Assembly (NCBI GenBank): GCA_011055585.1
Contig: DRGT01000105.1
Span: 1-12,052 of the forward strand
Origin: Candidatus Nitrosopumilus sp.
Lineage (GTDB): Archaea; Thermoproteota; Nitrososphaeria; Nitrososphaerales; Nitrosopumilaceae
Direction: 5' to 3'
Length of the DNA: 12,052 bases
A program made the position numbers and the translations under genes. Shown here one piece after another: positions 6,575-12,052 of this stretch; position 1 is the stretch's first letter, and each line of letters starts with the position of its first letter. The notes beneath the pieces are model-generated. The model saw nothing but the letters and a program-made list of their open reading frames with translations, did not search any database and had not been told where the DNA came from.

Positions 6575-6659
6575 TGCGGAAGGTGGGATTCGAACCCACG
6601 AACCCCTAAGAGACAGGGTCCTAAGCCCTGCGCCTTTGACCAGGCTTGGCAACTTCCGC
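6575..6659 (-). tRNA. tRNA-Leu (anticodon UAG), CCA not encoded
   Basis: The minus strand folds into a class II tRNA. The acceptor stem GCGGAAG/CTTCCGC has seven perfect pairs. The D-arm is GCC/GGC, and the anticodon stem CAGGG/CCCTG encloses loop CTTAGGA, giving anticodon UAG (reads CUA and other CUN leucine codons). A long variable arm of about 14 bases is typical of leucine, and the T-stem GTGGG/CCCAC closes TTCGAAT. The discriminator is A, as expected for leucine. The bases after it are TTT, so CCA must be added enzymatically, unlike the tRNA-Ala in this window. No intron. Confidence 0.96.
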
Positions 6660-6680
6660 AACGCAACTGCCTTTAAACAC

Positions 6681-6690
6681 AAATTTATCT
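6681..6690. promoter_or_regulatory. Candidate shared divergent TATA box, tRNA-Leu and glmM-like gene
   Basis: The AT block AAATTTATCT sits in the 50-base gap between the tRNA-Leu 5' end (6659) and the mutase ATG (6710). Its centre is about 26 bp from one and about 25 bp from the other. It reads as a plausible TATA element on both strands (AATTTATC / GATAAATT). A second AT element TTTAAA at 6672-6677 is at poor distance for either start. Confidence 0.45.
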
Positions 6691-6709
6691 ATTGTTGAGA
6701 GACAAAAGC

Positions 6710-8059
6710 ATGGGAAAATTATTTGGAACAAATGGAATTCGTGGAGTTTTTGGTAATGATTTAACTTTAGATTTCATTCATGACATAACTCTGTCTATTG
6801 CAACATACTTCAAAGAAGGACCGATACTTGTTGGTTATGATGGTCGTGACTCGAGTCCAATAATCGTAAAAGTAATTTGTACTGCATTAAATTTTTCAGG
6901 ATTAGATTGTAAAAATGCTGGACTTGTTCCAACACCTTGTTTAGAATTTGCTACAAAAAATCTTGGATACAAATGGGGCATAATGATTACAGCCTCTCAT
7001 AATCCTCCAAAATACAATGGAATTAAGCCCGTTGCAAGTGATGGAGTAGAAATTTCACGAGAGGACGAATTTGTAATCGAAGATATTTACTTTAATAAAA
7101 AATGGCAAAATTCTCCTCAAAAATGGGGCACAACTGATGAAGAAGATGGAGCGATTCAAGTCTATTTAGATGGAATCAAATCTAAAGTAAATTCAGAAAA
7201 AATTATCTCAAAAAAATTCAAAGTCGTCTTAGATCTTGGAAATGGTGCACAAGCTGTAGCAGCACCTACATTTTGCAAAGAATTAGGATGTGAAGTTTTT
7301 AGTATTAATGAAAATATTGATGGAATGTTTCCTGGCCGTGGTTCAGAACCAACTCCAGAAAATCTAAACGAATTATCTCAATCTGTGTTAAACAATAAAG
7401 CTGACTTGGGAGTTGCATTTGATGGAGATGGTGACAGAAGTTTATTCTGTGATAACAAAGGAGAAATTTTAACAGGTGACAAATCTGCATTATTATTATC
7501 TAGATACATTTTAGAAAAAAACCCAAATTCAACTGTAGTAACATGTTTGAATTCTAGTTCAGCTATTGAGACTTTGACTGCAAATAGCAATTCAAAAGTT
7601 GTTAGGACTAAAGTTGGAAGTGTTGAAGTCTCAAGAAAGATGGTCCCCATTAATGCTTTGATTGGATTTGAAGAAAATGGTGGTTTCATGTATGGCAAGC
7701 ATAATCAGGTACGAGATGGAGTGATGACTTTGGCTTTAATTTTGGACTTGTTAGCATCATCTGGAAAAACTATTTCTGAAGAAGTTGAAACATTACCGCC
7801 ATCTTTTACTACAAAGGATAAAATCTCATGTTCTAAAGATGAAGCTAAGAAAATCATTGATACTCTAAAACAAGAAAACCCAAATGCTGATACAACTGAC
7901 GGAATTAAAATTATAACTGATGAAAAAAATTGGGTAATGATTAGACCAAGTGGAACTGAACCAATTATTAGAATTTATGCAGAAGCTAGCTCACAAAAAC
8001 AACTTGATGAGTTAATGTCAGAGTACATTCAAAAAATAAAATCAATCATTTCCAGATAA
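6710..8059 (+). CDS. glmM: Phosphoglucosamine mutase / phosphohexomutase
   Basis: 449-residue alpha-D-phosphohexomutase, full length. It moves phosphate between C6 and C1 of a hexosamine or hexose, most likely glucosamine for UDP-GlcNAc used in protein glycosylation and S-layer modification. Motifs in order: N-terminal KLFGTNGIRG (residues 3-12), active-site phosphoserine S96 in TASHNPP, magnesium loop DGDGDR at 238-243, sugar-binding EENGG at 321-325, and phosphate-binding RPSGTEP at 412-418 in the C-terminal domain. MGKLFGT is the usual family start, so the ATG at 6710 is chosen over an upstream in-frame TTG at 6692. A TATA-like box about 25 bp upstream implies a leaderless message. Family members differ in sugar preference; GlmM versus phosphomannomutase cannot be decided by eye, though the start motif and EENGG favour GlmM. 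Confidence 0.87.
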   Translation: MGKLFGTNGIRGVFGNDLTLDFIHDITLSIATYFKEGPILVGYDGRDSSPIIVKVICTALNFSGLDCKNAGLVPTPCLEFATKNLGYKWGIMITASHNPPKYNGIKPVASDGVEISREDEFVIEDIYFNKKWQNSPQKWGTTDEEDGAIQVYLDGIKSKVNSEKIISKKFKVVLDLGNGAQAVAAPTFCKELGCEVFSINENIDGMFPGRGSEPTPENLNELSQSVLNNKADLGVAFDGDGDRSLFCDNKGEILTGDKSALLLSRYILEKNPNSTVVTCLNSSSAIETLTANSNSKVVRTKVGSVEVSRKMVPINALIGFEENGGFMYGKHNQVRDGVMTLALILDLLASSGKTISEEVETLPPSFTTKDKISCSKDEAKKIIDTLKQENPNADTTDGIKIITDEKNWVMIRPSGTEPIIRIYAEASSQKQLDELMSEYIQKIKSIISR

Positions 8060-8060
8060 C

Positions 8061-8069
8061 ATATTTAAG
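8061..8069 (+). promoter_or_regulatory. Promoter of the L7Ae-S28e-L24e-ndk-infB operon
   Basis: ATATTTAAG directly after the mutase stop codon is a good archaeal TATA box. A start about 26 bp downstream, near 8091, gives a leader of about 30 bases before the L7Ae ATG at 8120, unlike the leaderless genes nearby. The leader contains the ribosome-binding site and a candidate kink-turn. Confidence 0.6.
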
Positions 8070-8091
8070 ACCAATTGGGCGCATGGGAGGA

Positions 8092-8119
8092 ATGGAGATG
8101 ATCCCCCTGGGTGATGCAA
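8092..8119 (+). promoter_or_regulatory. L7Ae mRNA leader with candidate kink-turn over the ribosome-binding site
   Basis: The leader can form C8103-8105 paired with G8109-8111 (three-base loop), flanked by U8102/U8112, A8101/G8113 and G8100/A8114. This is the U-U plus tandem sheared G-A core of a kink-turn, with G8097-U8099 as the three-base bulge. The outer stem is weak (A8096-U8115, a G/G mismatch, then G8094-C8117 and U8093-A8118). GGGTGA at 8109-8114 is also the Shine-Dalgarno sequence, five bases from the ATG. L7Ae is a kink-turn binder and is known to regulate its own message in some archaea, so an autoregulatory site is plausible inference. Confidence 0.4.
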
Positions 8120-8506
8120 ATGGCTAAGCCTTATTATGTAAAATTTGAGACACCAGAAGATCTAGTAAACCCAATACTAGAGGCAATTAGAGTTGCTGTT
8201 GAAAGTGGTAAAGTCAGAAAAGGAACCAATGAGGCAACAAAGGCCATAGAACGTGGTACTAGTAAACTAATTATTATTGCCGAAGATGTTGACCCACCAG
8301 AGGTTGTAGCTCATCTTCCAATTCTCTGTGAGGAACAAGGAGCAGCATATGCATTTGTTCCAAGCAAACAAGAACTTGGAAAAGCATTAGGAATTGATAT
8401 TACTTCTGCAGCAGCTGCAATACTAGATTCTGGTGATGCACAACATATCATTGATCAAGTAGTCTCATCTATTTCTAAAATAAAAGGTGGCAAGTCTGAT
8501 CAATGA
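8120..8506 (+). CDS. rpl7ae: Ribosomal protein L7Ae / kink-turn-binding protein
   Basis: 128 residues from the chosen start. L7Ae binds kink-turns in rRNA, box C/D and H/ACA guide RNAs and archaeal RNase P, so it acts in the ribosome and in RNA modification. Visible family features are [20 protein letters not shown] (the RNA-binding loop and helix with the G-x-N-E-x-T-K signature), [25 protein letters not shown] and a helical C-terminus rich in Ala and Ile. The ATG at 8120 ([12 protein letters not shown]) is preferred to an in-frame GTG at 8111 and ATG at 8114, because GGTGA is then at ideal spacing. It is first gene of the conserved archaeal cluster with S28e, L24e, ndk and infB; its stop overlaps the S28e ATG (ATGA). 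The leader suggests feedback control by its own product. Confidence 0.96.
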   Translation: MAKPYYVKFETPEDLVNPILEAIRVAVESGKVRKGTNEATKAIERGTSKLIIIAEDVDPPEVVAHLPILCEEQGAAYAFVPSKQELGKALGIDITSAAAAILDSGDAQHIIDQVVSSISKIKGGKSDQ

Positions 8507-8715
8507 GTACAGAAACTGAAACAGTAACTCCAGCAGAGGTCATACAAATTGTTGGAAGGACTGGCATAGCTGGTGAAGTTATTCAAGTTAGAGTAAGAAT
8601 AATGGATGGAAGAGACAAAGGACGAATTCTAACAAGAAATGTAAAAGGTTCTGTTAGGATTAATGATATCTTAATGCTTCGTGAAACAGAAAGAGAAGCT
8701 AAGAAGATAAGGTAG
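8503..8715 (+). CDS. rps28e: Small ribosomal subunit protein eS28 (S28e)
   Basis: 70 residues. OB-fold protein of the small ribosomal subunit near the mRNA exit channel. Conserved core [19 protein letters not shown], then [20 protein letters not shown], ending in the family signature LRETEREA. The ATG overlaps the L7Ae stop by four bases, so translation is probably coupled. Eight bases separate it from L24e. Length and C-terminal motif match the family closely. Confidence 0.96.
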   Translation: MSTETETVTPAEVIQIVGRTGIAGEVIQVRVRIMDGRDKGRILTRNVKGSVRINDILMLRETEREAKKIR

Positions 8716-8723
8716 GCGATTAG

Positions 8724-8924
8724 ATGAGTCTTTTAGTAAAACCATGCAGTTTTTGTGATAGACCAGTTGCAAAGGGTTCAGGTACAATGCTTGTGAAAAA
8801 TGACGGAACTGTTTTCTGGTTTTGTTCCGCAAAATGCAAAAAAAACATGCTAGAGTTAAAGCGTGATCCAAGAAAACTAAAGTGGACAAAAAAGTACGTC
8901 AAAGGCGGAATTAAAAAGAAGTAG
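8724..8924 (+). CDS. rpl24e: Large ribosomal subunit protein eL24 (L24e)
   Basis: 66 residues. Zinc-binding protein of the large ribosomal subunit. The zinc site is C8-x2-C11 (PCSFCDRPV) and C34-x3-C38 (FCSAKCKKN), the TRASH-type C-x2-C and C-x3-C pattern of L24e. A basic tail follows (KRDPRKLKWTKKY) with the conserved RxxRKLxWT motif. The ATG lies eight bases after S28e, with AGGCGAT in the gap as a weak ribosome-binding site. The stop TAG is two bases before the ndk start. The short archaeal length, ending soon after the WT motif, is normal. Confidence 0.96.
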   Translation: MSLLVKPCSFCDRPVAKGSGTMLVKNDGTVFWFCSAKCKKNMLELKRDPRKLKWTKKYVKGGIKKK

Positions 8925-8926
8925 CT

Positions 8927-9328
8927 TTGTCCGAACAAACATTGATAGTATTAAAACCAGACTCAGTAGAGCGAAATTTAATTGGTGAAATTCTATCTAG
9001 ATTTGAAAAATCAAATTTTAAAATTATTAAATTGCAAAAGATGAATTATACAAAAGAAATGGCTGAAGAATTTTATTCAGCTCATAAAGAAAAACCATTT
9101 TTTGGTGAACTAGTCTCGTATATCACCTCAGGACCTGTTGTTGCAGCAGTACTTGAAGGAGAAAATGTTGTTGCAAAAACTCGTGAAATTAACGGAGAAA
9201 CAGATCCTAAAAAAGCTGAAAAAGGCTCTATTCGTGGAGATTTTGGCATTGATATTACAAGCAACACTATTCATGCGTCTGACTCTCCGCAAAGTTTTGA
9301 AAAGGAAGTGAAAGTAGTATTTCCGTGA
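8927..9328 (+). CDS. ndk: Nucleoside diphosphate kinase
   Basis: 133 residues, typical length. Cytosolic enzyme that transfers the gamma phosphate of ATP to other nucleoside diphosphates through a phosphohistidine. Motifs: TLIVLKPDSVERNLIGEI at the N-terminus (Lys-Pro-Asp for phosphate binding), ETDPKKAEKGSIRGDFG (the nucleotide-binding loop, residues 91-107) and NTIHASDS at 113-120 with catalytic H116. The start is TTG at 8927, two bases after the L24e stop. No ATG occurs before residue 39 in this frame, and translation from TTG gives the expected MSEQTLIVLKPD beginning, so coupling from L24e is likely. Three bases separate it from infB. Confidence 0.95.
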   Translation: MSEQTLIVLKPDSVERNLIGEILSRFEKSNFKIIKLQKMNYTKEMAEEFYSAHKEKPFFGELVSYITSGPVVAAVLEGENVVAKTREINGETDPKKAEKGSIRGDFGIDITSNTIHASDSPQSFEKEVKVVFP

Positions 9329-9331
9329 TTA

Positions 9332-11115
9332 ATGTTGCAAATCAGACAACCAATTGTGGTAGTACTTGGCCATGTAGATTCTGGAAAAACTTCACTTCTT
9401 GATAGAATTCGTGGTACAGGTGTTCAAGGAAGAGAAGCAGGAGGCATCACACAACACATCGGTGCGAGTTTTCTTCCAACTGAAACAATCAAAAAAACTT
9501 GTGGTGTTTTATATAAAAAATTAGAACAATCTGAACAACAAGTTCCAGGAATTTTAGTAATTGACACACCGGGACACGAAGTTTTTACTAACCTACGTGC
9601 ACGTGGAGGATCAGCTGCAGACATTGCAATACTTGTAGTAGATGTAAATCGTGGTTTTCAACCACAAACAAATGAAAGTTTGAAGATTTTAGAAAGCAGA
9701 AAGGTTCCTTTTGTTATTGCATTAAACAAAATAGACCAGCTTTCAGGATGGAGACCAACTGAAACTTCTTTTATCTCACAAGCTGTCAAAGAACAAGACC
9801 ACTCCATACAAACAACACTAGATGAAAAAATCTATGATGTTGTAGGAACTCTATCCATTCTTGGCTACCAATCTGAAGCATTTTGGCGCGTTCAAGACTA
9901 CAAAACTGAGATTGCCATAGTTCCTATTAGTGCAAAAACTGGTGTTGGCATTCCTGAACTTATGGCCGTTTTAGTTGGACTGACTCAACAATACCTGCAA
10001 AAAAGATTAGACCAAAAAGAAAAATCAACTCGTGGAATTGTTCTTGAAGTAAAAGATGAGGTTGGTTTAGGACAAACAGCAAATGTCATTCTTATTGATG
10101 GTTCAATCAAAAAAGGTGACACTATTATTGTTACAAAAAGAGATCAGTAATTGTCACAAAACCAAAAGCAATTTTGTTACCAAAACCACTTGATGAAATG
10201 CGTGATCCTAGAGATAAATTCAAACTAGTTGACGAAGTTCATGCAGCAGCTGGAATAAAGATTGCATCACCAGAATTGGAAGGTGTTTTACCTGGAAGTA
10301 CCCTTTATGTCGCAACAAACGAATCTGAAGTTTCAGAATTTAAGAGTAAAATAGAATCAGAAATGAAATCAGTCTTTATTGAAAAAGAAACTGATGGAGT
10401 GATTCTAAAATGTGATACGATTGGTTCACTTGAAGCCATAACTGAGATGCTAAAGCGGGAACAAGTTCCAGTGTCAAAAGCAGATATTGGATCTGTGAAT
10501 CATCGTGATGTAATGGAAGCAAAGGCCGTTAAAGAAAATGATAGACATCTTGGAGTTATTTTATCGTTTAATGTTAAAACACTTACAGATGCAAAAGAAG
10601 AATCAGAAAATAATCATATCAAGATATTTGATGAAAATGTAATTTACAACTTGATTGATAATTACACAAAATGGGTTCAAGATGATACTGCCCATGAAGA
10701 AGATGCAATATTTGCAGAGCTTACACCAATTTCTAAATTCACATTTCTTAAAGGATATGTGTTTAGAAATAATAATCCTGCTGTGTTTGGAATCAGAATT
10801 GATGTTGGTGAGCTTAGACAAAAAGTACGGTTTATGAGAAAAGATGGAAAGAAAATTGGTACAGTCCATCAATTACAACATGAAGGAAAAACAATAGGAT
10901 CTGCAAAAACTGGTCAAGAAGTTGCTTGTTCTGTGAAAAATGTTACTATTGGCAGGCAAATCCTAGAAGAGGATGAGTTTTACACTCTGCCAAATTCAAG
11001 TGAAGCAAAACAACTACTCAATCGATTTGCATCAAAGCTCAGCCCAGAACAATTTGCATTATTAAATGAAATAGTAGAGATTCAGCGCAAAAAAGACGCT
11101 GCATATGGTTACTAA
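9332..11115 (+). pseudogene. infB: Translation initiation factor aIF5B (IF-2 homologue), frame interrupted once
   Basis: Ribosome-dependent GTPase that promotes subunit joining at initiation. The first frame (9332-10150, 272 codons) holds the G domain: G1 GHVDSGKT at 13-20, G2 GGITQH near 37-42, G3 DTPGHE at 78-83, G4 NKID at 132-135, G5 SAKTG at 200-204. It then enters domain II (GDTIIVTKRD) and meets TAA. The -1 frame continues without a break as SVIVTKPKAILLPKPLDEMRD and on through domains II-IV to EIQRKKDAAYGY at 11112. Restoring one base near 10144 gives about 594 residues, the usual archaeal length, so nothing else is missing or degraded. An essential single gene with one lesion suggests a sequencing or assembly error. 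A true indel or programmed -1 shift at the A5 run (10135-10139) are alternatives. ATG at 9332 follows GTGATT closely. Confidence 0.9.
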
Positions 11116-11237
11116 ACTGAGTTATACAGTATTACCAATGCAGCAATTATTCCAATAACTATGGGAATATACCATTTGGGAACATTTTTTGGTTTTCCAG
11201 CAGAAAATAGAGAATCTTTTCCGTTATCGGGTTTCAC
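11112..11237 (-). CDS. Tiny tail-anchored membrane protein, function unknown
   Basis: 41 residues from GTG at 11237. A short polar N-terminus (KPDNGKDSLFSAGKPKNVPK) is followed by one hydrophobic helix (WYIPIVIGIIAALVILY) running to the C-terminus, the layout of a tail-anchored protein. The size and layout recall the archaeal Sec61-beta/SecG translocon subunit, but I see no diagnostic motif, so this is only a suggestion. An in-frame stop two codons before the GTG fixes the N-terminus unless a rarer start is used. The stop codon overlaps that of infB by three bases in the convergent orientation. It lies 48 bases downstream of another small membrane ORF. Too short to be sure it is expressed; the clean Lys-rich then hydrophobic pattern makes chance less likely. 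Confidence 0.5.
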   Translation of the reverse strand: MKPDNGKDSLFSAGKPKNVPKWYIPIVIGIIAALVILYNSV

Positions 11238-11285
11238 AATTTAATTTAGCATTCATATCATTTACTACTTTCTAAATTTCATTAA

Positions 11286-11417
11286 CTAACAAGAAAAGTC
11301 GGTTCTGTCTTTCATCATATTATAAAATTCAAAGCCAGAATATTGGTGTGTAATTGTATAAGGAATAACTCCAATAACAGTTGAAGCAATGATAACAATT
11401 GCAGTATGCTTGTTCAT
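11286..11417 (-). CDS. Small single-span membrane protein downstream of the cupredoxin gene
   Basis: 43 residues from ATG at 11417. A positively charged start (MNKH) is followed by a hydrophobic helix (TAIVIIASTVIGVIPYTI) and a polar tail (THQYSGFEFYNMMKDRTDFSC) that ends with cysteine. The charge pattern predicts the N-terminus inside and the tail outside, or a signal-anchor. The ATG lies seven bases after the cupredoxin stop, so the two genes are probably co-transcribed and the product may act with the copper protein at the membrane. I do not recognise a family. The close spacing and well-formed membrane segment support reality, the small size argues for caution. Confidence 0.5.
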   Translation of the reverse strand: MNKHTAIVIIASTVIGVIPYTITHQYSGFEFYNMMKDRTDFSC

Positions 11418-11424
11418 TTGTAAT

Positions 11425-12045
11425 CTAAGAAACTTGGATTATGCCTCTCATCCATGGATGAACCATACAGAAATATTCGTATGTCCCAGCCTCATCAAAT
11501 GTATGTGAAAATGTGGTGCCTGCCATAAACAAACTACTGTCAAAAACACCACCTGGCTCATCAGATGGATTTCCACTTGTAACTGTATGAGCTGCAGAAT
11601 CAACATTACTCCAAATTACTTCGCCACCAACTGCAATTGAAACTTCATATGGAATGAAACACTCGTTTGTTTCATCACATCCTGGAACACCAGAACCTTC
11701 TGCAACATTTATCTCAACTGTAGCCGGTAACATTGGTTGTTCTTCAGAAACTTCACTTGGTATTGGCTCAGCTTCAAACCCTTCAACAGAAAATTCTTCA
11801 GCAACAGGCTTTTCGCGTACAATCATTTCAGGCACGTCTTCAAACCCTGGTGCTGGAACTGCAGAACTAGTTGGTTCTGTAACAGAGATAGTTTCAGAAA
11901 TTTCTACAGTACGTGTAGATTTTGGAACACTTACATCATCAGGAGATGCAGCAATTAGACCAAATATTCCTACTGTAAGAAATATCATTACTCCAATAAT
12001 CCAAATCTCTAGCCTCATAGCTGAATCGGGTTTCTTTTTAGGCAT
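11425..12045 (-). CDS. Membrane-anchored type I copper (plastocyanin-like) protein
   Basis: 206-residue extracytoplasmic electron carrier. Residues 1-12 are basic (MPKKKPDSAMRLE) and 13-33 form a single membrane anchor (IWIIGVMIFLTVGIFGLIAA). Residues about 34-106 are a Glu/Pro/Ser/Val-rich acidic tether, and about 107-206 form a cupredoxin domain. Type I copper ligands are visible: H153 (AAHTVTSG), then C193, H196 and M199 in YFCMVHPWM. C123 and C129 (GCDETNECF) may form a disulfide. Thaumarchaeal ammonia oxidisers carry many such proteins in place of cytochromes c, so a role in electron transfer from ammonia oxidation is likely but inferred. The ATG at 12045 gives the basic-hydrophobic signal-anchor order. 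Followed after seven bases by a small membrane ORF. No promoter is visible because the window ends. Confidence 0.92.
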   Translation of the reverse strand: MPKKKPDSAMRLEIWIIGVMIFLTVGIFGLIAASPDDVSVPKSTRTVEISETISVTEPTSSAVPAPGFEDVPEMIVREKPVAEEFSVEGFEAEPIPSEVSEEQPMLPATVEINVAEGSGVPGCDETNECFIPYEVSIAVGGEVIWSNVDSAAHTVTSGNPSDEPGGVFDSSLFMAGTTFSHTFDEAGTYEYFCMVHPWMRGIIQVS

Positions 12046-12052
12046 TGATAAA

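Noticed and set aside
6692..6709. Upstream TTG start adding six residues to the glmM-like protein
   Set aside because: The family normally starts MGKLFGT, and the TTG overlaps the region where the promoter should direct the start of transcription.
7305..7698. Minus-strand open frames inside the glmM-like gene (and similar frames inside other genes)
   Set aside because: They lie antisense to well supported coding sequence, contain low-complexity or Cys/His-rich shadow translations and have no promoter or ribosome-binding site.
8111..8119. GTG/ATG starts adding two or three residues to L7Ae
   Set aside because: GGTGA is then inside or next to the start codon; it is well spaced only for the ATG at 8120.
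10174..11115. Second half of aIF5B as an independent gene starting at TTG 10174
   Set aside because: There is no ribosome-binding site, and homology continues upstream of the TTG in the same frame up to the break, so it is the rest of one gene.
1..12052. Mobile element, prophage, toxin-antitoxin or defence island
   Set aside because: No transposase, integrase, nuclease, terminal inverted repeats or att-like duplications next to either tRNA were found; gene order is that of conserved archaeal housekeeping clusters.

Overview
The window is about 12 kb of AT-rich, gene-dense archaeal DNA. It most likely comes from an ammonia-oxidising thaumarchaeon (Nitrososphaerota), Nitrosopumilus-like. The basis is archaeal-type information-processing genes (LSm, L37e, L7Ae, S28e, L24e, aIF5B), a membrane-anchored blue-copper protein of the kind abundant in that group, very short intergenic gaps, and TATA-like boxes sitting about 24-28 bp upstream of start codons and tRNA 5' ends. 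There is no insertion sequence, CRISPR array, integrase or other sign of a mobile region. This is a chromosomal housekeeping segment.

Left part (1-2843): the 3' end of a thioredoxin gene; two convergent genes whose products end in near-identical zinc ribbons and which share a T-rich terminator; a minus-strand tRNA-Ala(CGC) with encoded CCA; and, divergent from it, a cyclic amidohydrolase (dihydroorotase/dihydropyrimidinase family).

Middle (2840-6659), all on the minus strand and read right to left: tRNA-Leu(UAG); a formyltetrahydrofolate deformylase-like gene overlapping a creatininase-family gene (probable ArfB); then, behind its own TATA box, LSm - L37e - a coiled-coil protein of unknown function - ribose-5-phosphate isomerase A. 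The last three of these abut with no spacer. L37e (55 codons) is short and easily overlooked.

Right part (6681-11115), plus strand: a phosphoglucosamine mutase-like gene whose TATA box appears to be shared with the divergent tRNA-Leu, then the classic archaeal translation operon L7Ae - S28e - L24e - nucleoside diphosphate kinase - aIF5B. The L7Ae leader holds a candidate kink-turn built over the ribosome-binding site, consistent with autoregulation. The aIF5B reading frame is broken by one apparent -1 shift near 10144, although both halves are otherwise intact.

Far right (11112-12052), minus strand: a tethered type I copper (plastocyanin-like) protein followed by two previously uncalled tiny membrane-protein ORFs (43 and 41 codons), the last of which overlaps the stop codon of aIF5B tail to tail.

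I found no obviously new defence or mobile system. The most interesting signals are the L7Ae leader RNA element, the aIF5B frame break, the shared tRNA/glmM promoter, the abutting unknown coiled-coil gene and the small membrane ORFs.
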